Of a stretch of 64,000 nt of DNA, positions 56,801 to 64,000 are shown in pieces. Source of the stretch: Tubiluchus corallicola. Its lineage: Eukaryota > Priapulida > Priapulimorpha > Priapulimorphida > Tubiluchidae. Within the stretch, counting starts at the first letter, position 1. Every line of letters starts with the position of its first letter. The stretch covers positions 1 through 64,000 of the forward strand of contig JAQGDQ010000791.1 in NCBI GenBank assembly GCA_030141605.1, written 5' to 3'. The notes below the pieces were generated by a model. It was not told the origin of the DNA. It searched no databases and was given only the letters and a program-made list of their open reading frames with translations. Made by a program: the position numbers and the translations under genes.

Positions 56801-59800
56801 AATAGCCTAAATTGTCGCAGTTCAAGCTTTATCCATTCACAGTAAGCACATGACAACAAACTGTGTGAGTGACAGTACTTTCTCTACCTGGGCTCACGCA
56901 TGTGCGCATGCGCACAACAACCAAACACCACGTTGGTGGAGCGCACTGTGCTGGGCTGTGAAGCAAACAGTACTACCCTCACGTGCTCTGGTTCCATACA
57001 AGTATAACGAAAGAACTAAAGAAAAAAGACTTATTATATTGAATGTTATCGATAATATCGAGTGAAAATCCGGGGTGCTGCAGTTCCACAGTACCTATAC
57101 ACGAGCCGCCACTACTGATTGTTAAAGAAATGTAATTTTGGGGATGAATAGATCGTTAGTTTGATGCAGGTAACTGGAAACTAAACCTTGTTAAACATTT
57201 TCATTGACTGTGTGTTTCAATGAAGGGCGAATGAATACAATGGCGCCGTTCAACAATGCACAAAGGGGCAATGTTCATCTGTTTTTACGAATTTTGAAAC
57301 GGATATTACAAAGCTTGACTAATAACAAAAGAGCATGTAATTTAACTCTGACAGTTTTGCAGTAGGTAATGGAATTCGTCAAGGTGGAAAAATGTCTCCA
57401 CTGTTATTCAACTTCTATTTTAAAAATCTTAGTGCTGCACTTACTAACTCTGGTGTGGGTGTCATATTGCTGAAGCCTGTATTAATCACTTGATGTACGC
57501 TGATGACGTATGTCTTTTAGCAACAATCTCGACAGCTTTGCAGAGACTACTAGATATTTTTAATAAATTTGCTAAAGAATATGATATCCTTGTAAATGTG
57601 AATAAGACTAAACTTGTCACGTTTCGCTCCGCCCACATGCAGCAGTTTACTTTTGGGTCTGTTATTTTGTAGTGTAAAAGTTTTGTACCTAGTAAAAAGG
57701 AAAAATACCTGGGTCATATTTTATCAGATGACAATAGAGATGATTTAGATATATTACGACAAAGTTCAATTTACTATGGTAGAGCAAATAAATTACTCAT
57801 GAAATTTACTCACTGCTCAATTAACGTGAAGAGACAATTGTTTAATGCTTACTGCACTACTTTTTATTGTATGTCCACTTGGAGACATTTTTATTCTTAC
57901 AATCTTAGCAAACTCAAGGTTGCATAGAATGTATCAACACGGAAGCTGTTTAACTTTTCATATGATACGAGCGCAAGGTATATTTCTACTAGACTTAATA
58001 TTATTTATTTTGATGTGATTCACAGAAAATGTGCATACAGTTTATACGTCAGGCTGAGTAACAGTGAAAATTTTATATGCAAGAACATTTTAAACAGTGA
58101 TGTAAACTTTTCTTCTGTAATTAGACGTTATTGGCGTAGCTTGTTATATCGTTAATTGTTATTTGTGTTATTGTTGTGTGTAATGATTTATTGTATTATT
58201 TGTATTAATTTGTGATGTGTATATGAATTTTGTAAAGTTTGGAAAAAAATATTAAATCTAAAAATTCTTCTCTCGTACCCAGTAATAAATAACTATTCTT
58301 ACAGCAGTGGAAAACCACCTGGTACTAGATATAATAAATCCAGTTTAACTATAAAAATTAAATGATGATTTGGAAAACAAAATTAATAGTTAAAACAAAT
58401 TGTAAAATGTTACTTTAATACATCATTGGTGAATTCGGACACGGTCCATATCAAGTCTGTAGTGAGCTCAATTCCGAAATAAATAGTAGATTTGGTGGGG
58501 GGGGGGGATGGGGCATCTCTGATGTGAGTAAACGTGGATGGTTTAATCATAACTTGTCTGTTTCATGAACAACAGCGAATCGTCTTAATCCAAACATCAA
58601 ATAACCTCAACGTATTACTACTTGTATCAACATCATCATTGACAATAGACATCACTGTTTCACTGTTTGATGTATGCTCGTTGTCTTGTTTTTTCAAAGT
58701 CACGTTTCTTTCTTACTTTTTAATATTTTTAAGGTATGATTTGATACCCAGTGTGGATGGCAAGTACGGTTCTAAACAAGCAAACGGTTCTTGGAGTGGG
58801 ATGATGGGGATGATTTCTAGAAAGGTATTTTAATGTCTAATGTCTAATGTAATCTTGTAGTAAAACTTGTCAGCTTGTGTAGTTATAGTCTATTCTTACT
58901 GCAAATGTTCTTGTAAATAGTGTGTATGTAGACTGTTGTGGTGAGGATCCTAAATCATGTTGTTCAAACTGTCTGGTCCAATCCTAAATAAATTATGTTT
59001 AAACTAAAGGTACATTTAAAAGTCATAAGTCATTTATTTCACATTACACATTTACAATAGTTTCATGTACAATATATAGTGAAAGGCCCTACAAATAAGT
59101 TTTTATTGTTTCTGCACAAGAAAAGCCTCATACACTGTTCACCTGTATACAAATGTAAATGTGTTGCGGGCAATCAAAAAGCAGGACTTGTCCCACACTG
59201 TGAAAGAAAAAAAGTAATGAAAATAATCTGCAAATTTGAAGCGAATCTGTTGTGTTTTGTTTCTCTCGGAGGGTTCGTACAGAAAACCAGAAAACACTTC
59301 ATCAAATTAAACTAGTTTATTAAGCAAGAATTCTACAACACAAAAGTATGAAGGAACACGAAATGATTACAGTAAACGTGAAAATCTGGAAAACGTTTAA
59401 GTGAATCTGAAAATACAAGTATACAAGAGAATGTGTAAGTGGCGTCCGTGTGAATCTGTGTGTCTGTCAGCGGCCTGCTTCACCTTATATAGGGTGCCAG
59501 GGAACATTCTAGACGTTTCTCTCTAGAACATTCTACAAGGTAAGACGATTATTCTAATGGAACATTCTACAATGTTCTTTTTAATTCTAACAGATGCCAG
59601 CGATCTCCACAACAGACTCGTATGATAAGGAAAACATTAAGTGCTTCAGAATGGAATGATGTAATGAATGAAGCTCATATATGAGATTGACCTACAATGC
59701 AATTAGAATGAAATGTATGAAAGCACAAAGCACCGTCACAGGAGTTCAAATCATTTTTGAATCAGTTTTTGTTAATCACAACAATAAGACGTTAGCATGC

Positions 59801-61567
59801 TTATCAGCCAAGATGTTATTCTTTACTGAACTTTAAGACGTTGATGTCTGAGTCTGAGTGAGATCGGTGCACATTTATAAGAACTAGCTAAAAATAACGA
59901 AATTAGAGGGTGCCTAGGAAAGAAGTTTGAAATTTAATATTTTACAAAGCTTTATCACGTGTGGATTCTGAAACGCCTTATCGGCTGTTGTAGCACTGGT
60001 GATGAACTTAGGCTTTAGTTCCTCTGTTCTATGGTGTTAAAAATTTGGCTCGTTCTGCAACTATGTGAATTTTGATACTGTATCTGAACAGCGCATGAAG
60101 AGCAGGTTGCTGGTCAATGCAGTCATTGCCTTGAAAATAAGATAGTAATAGTGATATTTATGAATATTACATTCCATTTTGTAGGATCAATGTTGCCAGA
60201 CACTTTCTAAAATTTACTGCTCCAAATCAATGGAATAAAATATCAATTTATGTCACAACATATCGAAAATTATTTGGCTTTAAAAGATATATGAAATCTC
60301 TTCTGCTGAAATCTTACTTATAATGCATTTTTAGGTTTTGCCGATAGTCACAGTAAATCTATCCCGCGACTGGTTATTTTGCATTTTACATTTTCATACT
60401 TTTGCATCGTGTCTCTGCTGAACTTCTTTCTAATTCATTTCTTTTCTCTTTTTCTCTATCTCTGTCTATTATTTTATCTTAATTACTCCCTGTTTTTCCA
60501 TAATTCTCTCTCTTGTAAATTAAGTCGTTTTTTTCACTTTTCATGCTGGTCTTACAAGCTTTGCTTCTTGACTACCATGCAGCATCTATTTCTTGTTGAC
60601 AAACTATTATGTAGTTTATTAACTACGTTGGTACACTTCTGTTAAATTTTTGTAATTATATTTTGAATTTTTTCCCTAACTATATCATCCTATAGTATAC
60701 TAATGTAGTTCTGTTACAATTATTGTAACTATATTTCATTTTCTAGTTATAGGGCATAATAGTTAAAGATAGTAATGCAAATTCTAATGTAAAAATAAAT
60801 GCTGAAGTGATAATGAATTACAAATTACAAAATATAGTACACTATGTTCATCTCAAGCTAATCGTGCCCAGAAAACTTTATTTTAGATACAGAAATATTT
60901 ACTTGAGGTGACAAAAGTCATCTTTGCTCACCCACCCAGTTACTACATAATTATCAAGATGTGACGATGTTTAAGTATTGATACTGCGGTTCTGTGTTAA
61001 GCTGTGAGCTGTGGTATTGCAATGCTTCTTAGAGTTCAGTGATTCTCAGCAGTAGGCAACCATTGTTTGCAACCATTATTGAATCTGTTTAAAACCATAG
61101 ATCTGTTTATTGAATCCGTTTAAAACCATAGATCTGTTTATGCATTTGGTTTGAAACATTTTTCTGCCTGTTGTTATCGCTGATAGTCGAACCTTGGGAT
61201 GTAGGAATCAATGCAACCGTGTTAACTGTGAATTCAAAATCAAGTTTCTGCAATTTCTTTTTTCAGGAAGTTGAATTTGGTGTTGGTACTTTCACGATGT
61301 TACATGAAAGGTTAGAAGTTGTAGATTTCACAGTTCCATACAGCGATTCACGTGGTACATTTATGATAAAGCGACCAGTACAAACGTTAAATCTTCGTGC
61401 TTTTATTGCTCCGTTCTCGTCACAGGTAACTTTTTACAAACTTGTTAAGTTCATTTTTTGTATGACTGAAAGGCTACTTTAGATATTTCAGGCAATGCAG
61501 GCATGTAGTTTGTTGCAAATTGTACTAGATTTCTTAAAAAAATGTCTTGATTATATAATGTCTAGCC

Positions 61568-61624
<57 letters not shown>

Positions 61625-63041
61625 TGTATGTGTGTGTTCGTACATGTGTGTGTGTGTTCGTCTGTGCGTGCGTGTGTGTGTGATAGTGTGTATATGTGTG
61701 ACTGTGTGTGCATGTGTGTGTGCATGCGTGCGCGTGTGTGTGTGACAGAGTGTATGTGTGTGTGTGTGTGTGTGATGGTGTGTATATGTGTGACTGTGTG
61801 TGCATGTGTGTGTGTGTGTGCATGTGTGTGTGTATGTGTGTGTGTGTGCATGTGTGCATGTGTGTTGTGTGGGCGAGTGGTTTAGATTTGCGCTACAACC
61901 TCGCCTTCTTGAGTTCGAGTCTATTGGCTGCCAATGTCATATACCCTACATGTTGTTCATTATTTGTGTGTTGCATTGTTACCGGGTTGTTGTCGCTAAA
62001 TAGCCATCAGTACTAATGCTGTCCTTTAAGTGAGCGACGGTAAATGAATCTTGTCTTTTGTCTTTTGCATGTGTTTGTGCGTGTGTTCGCACATGGATGC
62101 GTATGTGTGTCTGTCTATGGGTGCATAAATGCGTGCGTATGTATAATCATGCAAAAATATCTCAGTGTAGACTTAGTGAGCATTTGGCGATTTCACGATG
62201 ATGTTATATTTTTCAGGTGTGGTATTCTTTTTTCGGCAGTTTGCTAATAATGAGCATTGTGGCTCGTAACATAGATGCCAAGAGATGGCGCTTGAAGAAA
62301 AGGTCTTCTCCATTGTCGCTTTTACAGTGGCTTGATATGCTGGTACGAGCTGCTTCCATGCAAAGTAAGTATTCTATCACCAGTAAGTTATTGTTTATAT
62401 AAAATCACTGTATCTTTTGTAACTCATTTGCTCAGTCAGGCCCATGCGTCTGCTTTACCCCAGCTCTTTTTATCACACACTCTCTCTCTTTTTCTCCCTC
62501 TATATTTGGCAATGTAGCTGATGATGACAATGATCGTGCAAATGGTCATACTGATGATGACAATGATGATGATTATCTAGGCTAACATAAGATGAGATGA
62601 GATGAGATAAGATAACATAAAAAAACAAAAAAATGACATTTAACCAAATTTTTGGTGTGTTTTACTAAACATCCTAACGTGGTTTTAACTATGCCGACTT
62701 ATGGGCAGTTTTAGTTTGCAAGCACACATATGTATTATGACATACATTTAACTGAACACGAAGCAAGTGGTAGATCCATTAATTCTTTTGCAGTACATGG
62801 AACTTTCATTACATTTGCAGGTTTTCCTAAACAGCCAACAAGTGCAACGTGTCGAGTTCTGATTGGTTCTTGGTGGTTGTTCGTAGTTACGTTAGCTGCA
62901 GTTTATACAGGAAATCTAGTTGCATTTTTAAGTCTACCAGCTCCTCTGAAACTTCCAGTAAGAACCGTTAAAGAACTGAGTGCACAGAGTATCATCAAGC
63001 CTATATTTGGATACAAGTCTAGCTGGGAAACATACTTTAAG
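44156..63041 (+). CDS. Ionotropic receptor (IR-like ionotropic glutamate receptor), 5' 11 exons, 3' end outside window
   Basis: Ligand-gated ion channel of the iGluR superfamily, at the plasma membrane. Exons: 44156-44228, 45087-45194, 46508-46689, 47427-47564, 47770-47868, 48058-48150, 49672-49772, 58734-58824, 61267-61425, 62217-62364, 62821-63041; all GT...AG with matching phases, 471 residues so far. Residues 1-22 are a signal peptide. 25-210 is a shortened amino-terminal domain, about half the usual iGluR length. S1 begins LKIGAMINY and includes APYLVPGN and FNFTYDLIPSVDGKYG (about 262-277). FTMLHERLEVVDF keeps the ligand-contact Thr305 and Arg310, while the usual Pro two residues before is Thr. 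TM1 is about 345-365; the pore segment SPLSLLQWLDML lacks a QQG-like Q/R site; TM3 WWLFVVTLAAVYTGNLVAFL (415-434) replaces SYTANLAAF with VYTGNLVAF, as in protostome IRs. S2 starts at about 440. Subtype not assigned. Confidence 0.9.
44378..44437 (+). pseudogene. Decayed duplicate of ionotropic receptor exon 1
   Basis: GTTGTAGCTTTGATTAATGG and ACAGCATTACAAGAAAGTAAG repeat the end of exon 1 including its donor site, with a 21-bp insertion between them. The insertion puts a stop (TAA) in the exon frame. Confidence 0.75.
44797..44895. repeat. (CAA)n microsatellite
   Basis: About 30 units of CAA with one CCACCA interruption, in receptor intron 1. Confidence 0.95.
45281..45415. repeat. (GAT/GAC)n microsatellite
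   Basis: Trinucleotide run that encodes poly-Asp in one frame and poly-His/Ile in others; it lies 90 bp after exon 2 in intron 2 and is not coding. Confidence 0.93.
45749..46229. mobile_element. MITE family A, copy 4
   Basis: TAAGCCTTTCCATAGATGTA at the left; right end AACTGCGAAAGGACTTA is its approximate complement. The interior shares GTTTTAACAGGTAGCTAGAA and AATGCATAATTAAGTAAA with the other copies. Located in receptor intron 2. Confidence 0.85.
46845..47253 (+). mobile_element. RTE-type LINE 3' end fragment
   Basis: Plus strand codes EMRMLRWMVEITGRDKIRNN then NIRGTVKVVEA, a carboxy-terminal block common to RTE/related LINEs. An upstream GGGTCAGGAAGGGCATCCG segment and the terminal GACCCCGCATAGGGAAAAGC followed by (GAA)n are typical of their 3' ends. 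In receptor intron 3. Confidence 0.75.
48620..49671. other. Receptor intron 6, unassigned, with a GC-richer block
   Basis: 48725-49080 is noticeably richer in GC and CpG than its surroundings (ATTTGCGAGAGGGCCACGGC, AAAAACGTTCTAGCGGCGCC). It has no long frame on either strand and matches nothing else in the window. Confidence 0.5.
49785..49890. repeat. (CT)n microsatellite
   Basis: CT run starting 13 bp after the donor of receptor exon 7. Confidence 0.95.
50914..51628. mobile_element. Pogo/Tigger-like element, copy 2
   Basis: Begins CAGTCAACCTCGGGTATAAG after TA. 51230-51625 follows the right part of the copy at 5390-5760 (CATAATCTCACATCACTGAAG, CTCGGT/CCTGACTC). The right terminus is lost (GGTCCGGAGGCGTCCCAGG). 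No nested insert. Confidence 0.8.
50930..51225. repeat. 15-bp minisatellite derived from the Tigger-like terminus
   Basis: About 19 units of CTTATAAGATACTCG / CTTATAAGGTACTTG, extending the CTTATAAGG motif found once or twice in the copy at 4825. One unit is altered (GGAGCACTCG near 51021). Because 15 is a multiple of 3, every frame stays open and both strands show false open frames. Confidence 0.93.
51803..52308. mobile_element. Non-autonomous DNA element family C, copy 2
   Basis: GTGGCGGCTGGTTATTAAAA ... TTACACACGAGCTGCCGCTG. Shares GTCGCAGTTCAAGCTTGATC, GGCCGCATGCGCACGAACAG and TGAATATTATCGATAATATT with copies at 19735 and 56604. In receptor intron 7, next to the GPCR 3' end. Confidence 0.85.
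52522..53559 (-). CDS. Class A GPCR nested in the receptor intron, one in-frame amber codon
   Basis: A rhodopsin-family seven-helix receptor on the strand opposite the host gene, intronless. From ATG 53557-53559 one frame runs 345 codons to TGA/TAA at 52522, interrupted only by TAG at 52846-52848 (codon 238), just after TM5 in loop 3; codons 239-345 continue in the same frame. Features: two N-glycosylation-type sites near the start; GNF in TM1; NLGVAD in TM2; ERY (146-148) in place of DRY after TM3; YPLDYP in loop 2; FWCPF (Trp279, Pro281) in TM6; NSFVNVFVY in TM7, where the usual NPxxY Pro is Val; a basic tail. The NSxxN TM7 and VERYIAIVYPL pattern suggest the melanocortin/adenosine/lysolipid side of class A, ligand unknown. 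It may be a young pseudogene, a sequencing error or a readthrough or edited gene. Confidence 0.85.
53650..53845. repeat. (GA)n microsatellite
   Basis: GA runs with GAAA and GGGA interruptions about 100 bp upstream of the GPCR start. Confidence 0.95.
53850..55175 (-). pseudogene. LINE family L1x copy, minus strand (RT pieces)
   Basis: Minus-strand fragments in three frames. About 55170-55120 reads YRPIALSPVSSKP-like. 55051-54760 has FFDASKAFDRVNYYKLF (RT motif A). About 54700-54650 gives HLMFADDGCLLAS (motif C). 54593-54318 has EKYLGHIISRDNRDD, and 54304-54062 MWRHFYNYSLTKLKVAHN. Frameshifts and stops throughout. It is the same family as the plus-strand copy at 57355-58160. Confidence 0.8.
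55180..55900. repeat. GA-rich minisatellite (about 55-75-bp units)
   Basis: Units combine GAGAGACAGAGAGACGGGGG, GAGGAAGAAAGAGAAACTGA and AAGAGAGAAAGGGAGA, about 12 times with variable length. It directly adjoins the LINE fragment at 55175. Confidence 0.92.
55901..56603. other. Unassigned AT-rich DNA
   Basis: Contains a partial internal repetition (AATTAAGAAATATAATTATTTTGATATAAT at about 56160 and 56285, seen in two 15-20 bp pieces). No gene. Confidence 0.45.
56604..57117. mobile_element. Non-autonomous DNA element family C, copy 3 (best preserved ends)
   Basis: CAGTGGCGGATCTTAGCTGA at the left and ACACGAGCCGCCACTACTG at the right. Full-length match to copies at 19735 and 51803. Confidence 0.85.
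57355..58162 (+). pseudogene. LINE family L1x copy, plus strand (RT core to C-terminus)
   Basis: GIRQGGKMSPLLFNFYF (motif B), then HLMYADDVCLLATIS (motif C, at about 57488), NVNKTKLVTFRS, EKYLGHILSDDNRDDLDILR, and MSTWRHFYSYNLSKLKVA. Several stops and one frameshift. A LINE-like 3' untranslated region and A-rich end follow to about 58265. About 70 percent alike in protein to 53850-55175. Confidence 0.8.
59248..59592 (-). mobile_element. Solo LTR, copy 2
   Basis: Inverted relative to 40559-40894. On the minus strand: TGTTAGAATTAAAAAGAACA ... CCTATATAAGGTGAAG (TATA box) ... CTTAATAAACTAG (AATAAA) ... AACAAAACACAACA. TG...CA ends fit an LTR. In receptor intron 8. Confidence 0.75.
59593..60175. 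other. Unassigned intron DNA
   Basis: No exon or repeat recognised. Confidence 0.4.
60176..60330 (+). pseudogene. LINE RT carboxy-terminal fragment
   Basis: Plus strand reads INVARHFLKFTAPNQWNKI then RKLFGFKRYMKSLLLKSYL and a stop. This is the WNxLP...FKRxLKxYL block that ends many CR1/Jockey-group RT proteins. Confidence 0.65.
60331..61266. other. Unassigned intron DNA before receptor exon 9
   Basis: Includes a tandem pair ATAGATCTGTTTATTGAATC / GTTTAAAACCATAGATCTG near 61080-61140. Otherwise nothing recognised. Confidence 0.45.
61569..61868. repeat. (GT)n microsatellite, about 300 bp
   Basis: GT runs with GCAT and GTAT interruptions in receptor intron 9; the Cys/Val and His/Thr frames on the two strands are compositional. 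Confidence 0.95.
61868..62060 (+). mobile_element. tRNA-derived SINE
   Basis: GTGGGCGAGTGGTTTAGATT (A-box-like) and CTTGAGTTCGAGTCTATTGG (B-box-like) lie about 40 bp apart as in a tRNA, followed by a ~140-bp unrelated body ending GAATCTTGTCTTTTG. It sits directly on the end of the GT microsatellite. Different from the SINE at 26455. Confidence 0.7.
62615..62728. repeat. Dispersed element B, end fragment (copy 3)
   Basis: AACGTGGTTTTAACTATGCC...GGGCAGTTTTAGTTTGCAAGCACAC matches 13855-13945 in the same orientation. Ends about 90 bp before receptor exon 11. Confidence 0.7.
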
Positions 63042-63839
63042 GTACTTGTATGTTACTCCACTTTTATTATGTATATAGGCTCTTCAGAACAACATTAAAA
63101 TATTGCAATGTTTTATTTAATGGCCATTTTAGAAACTTTTTACATTTATCATCTGACAATTTCATCTCACAATGTTTAGCTATGCATATCTGATAACCAT
63201 GATTTGTTTTTTGCTGTTGTTGTATTTTTGTTTTTTGTATTTATGGACGTTTATGTATTTTTTAATAGTTGTGTTCTGCTGTCATTAGCGTCTTTTTGTT
63301 TACTGTCTTTCTGAGAAGGGTGGTTGACTCGGTAACCTTTGGTTTTTCGCCACCTTTTCTCCAATGTTTGTTTTTATTTTTGTATATTTTATTTTAAAAT
63401 TATTGTAAATTTATGGAGAAAAATAAAAAATACTACTAATTACTAATTACTATCAAAATGTGTTACTAAACTGCAAAAGCTAAGAGGCAATGGCAAGATT
63501 TTTTACTCATATGCACAGAAGAAATGGAACTGATTTGCTGGGCCAATTAACAAACTGGGTTATCGCTAGCACGCTGCAAATACTTTCAATGCAGTTTATG
63601 AAATGTTGCAAGTGTTAGTCAACGCACCACAAGTAGTTGTGACTATAGGGACATAAATGTAGTCAAGTTATTTTTGTCAAAACTTATTATCAGCCAAATA
63701 TTTATGAAAATACCATTCAGTCATAATAATAAATGGCGCTTTAAATAATACTAAGACCATGATGGTAAAGTTTCAGCATTTATTACACACTGCACAGGTA
63801 TATTCAGTCATACAGTAACTAAATTGAAAGACACGAGAC
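63042..63839. other. Receptor intron 11, unassigned
   Basis: T-rich; 63200-63430 looks like a LINE 3' untranslated tail ending ATAAAAAATACTACTAATTA but has no coding part. The next receptor exon was not found before the window edge. Confidence 0.45.
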
Positions 63840-64000
63840 TTTTCAGCAGAGCTCTCTAGTGTCTACTTCTGCAATTAAATCAAAATAATATTTCATCTAC
63901 TAACAAACGTTGCTGCTTTCAGCAGCAATTTCAGTTTTGTGCTCTTACCTAAAATTTTGATATAATTGCAGAAATAGACACTGAAGAGCTCTGCTGAAAA
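63840..64000. mobile_element. Short foldback element (MITE-like)
   Basis: TTTTCAGCAGAGCTCT at 63840 is the exact inverted complement of AGAGCTCTGCTGAAAA at 63985-64000, and the pairing continues inward for about 20 bp with few mismatches (TAGTGTCTACTTCTGCAATT against TGCAGAAATAGACACT). Total about 161 bp. It reaches the last base, so flanks and target duplication cannot be seen. Confidence 0.75.

Noticed and set aside
61495-62016. Cys/Val and His/Thr frames
   Set aside because: GT microsatellite followed by a SINE.

Overview
This is eukaryotic, metazoan, AT-rich DNA: coding exons are short and separated by GT...AG introns, and most of the rest is transposon debris, minisatellites and microsatellites. 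A secreted ionotropic-receptor-like glutamate-receptor relative with a much reduced amino-terminal domain suggests a protostome invertebrate, possibly a marine lophotrochozoan (inference only). Nothing looks bacterial or viral.

Layout. 1-1.2 kb: a 43-bp minisatellite lies in the first intron of PIGN, whose first coding exon (minus) ends at 1191; a MITE sits just upstream. 2.1-3.75 kb: a 47-bp minisatellite. 4.8-6.2 kb: a pogo/Tigger-like element with another element nested in it, then a second copy of the MITE. 7.3-8.3 kb: an intact single-exon FITM2 (minus), with its 5' end repeated in direct-inverted-direct order up to 9.2 kb. 10.7-20.9 kb: the complete six-exon CYBA gene (p22phox, plus strand), reconstructed here as 194 residues that align essentially gap-free with vertebrate p22phox up to the proline-rich tail; its introns hold 98-bp and 70-bp minisatellites and two MITE families. 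21.5-21.8 kb: an unrecognised minus-strand terminal exon. 22-24 kb: a decayed copia relic. 24.3-26.8 kb: DNA-transposon fragments and a tRNA-derived SINE. 27.2-32.1 kb: a decayed gypsy element interrupted by a complete hAT element with perfect 8-bp target-site duplications. 32.4-33.6 kb: a 5'-truncated LINE. 35.2-38.8 kb: a two-exon gene for an unrecognised two-pass membrane protein with a 48-bp minisatellite in its intron. 39-44 kb: pyrimidine tracts, a solo LTR and element fragments.

44.16-63.04 kb (running off the right edge): an ionotropic receptor gene, 11 exons and 471 residues seen, from signal peptide through half of the amino-terminal domain, S1, TM1, pore and TM3 to the start of S2. 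Its 9-kb intron 7 contains, on the opposite strand, an intronless class A GPCR whose frame is intact apart from one amber codon in intracellular loop 3, plus two copies of one LINE family, two copies of a ~500-bp non-autonomous element and a second Tigger-like element in which the terminal repeat has expanded into a 15-bp minisatellite. The window closes inside a perfect-ended inverted repeat.

The genes are not an operon or an evident functional cluster: GPI-anchor synthesis (PIGN), ER lipid-droplet biology (FITM2), the NADPH oxidase membrane subunit (CYBA), and sensory or synaptic receptors. The most notable observations are the duplicated SH3-target motif in the p22phox tail, the nested GPCR with a single in-frame stop, the FITM2 5'-end triplication, and several element families with multiple copies inside the window.
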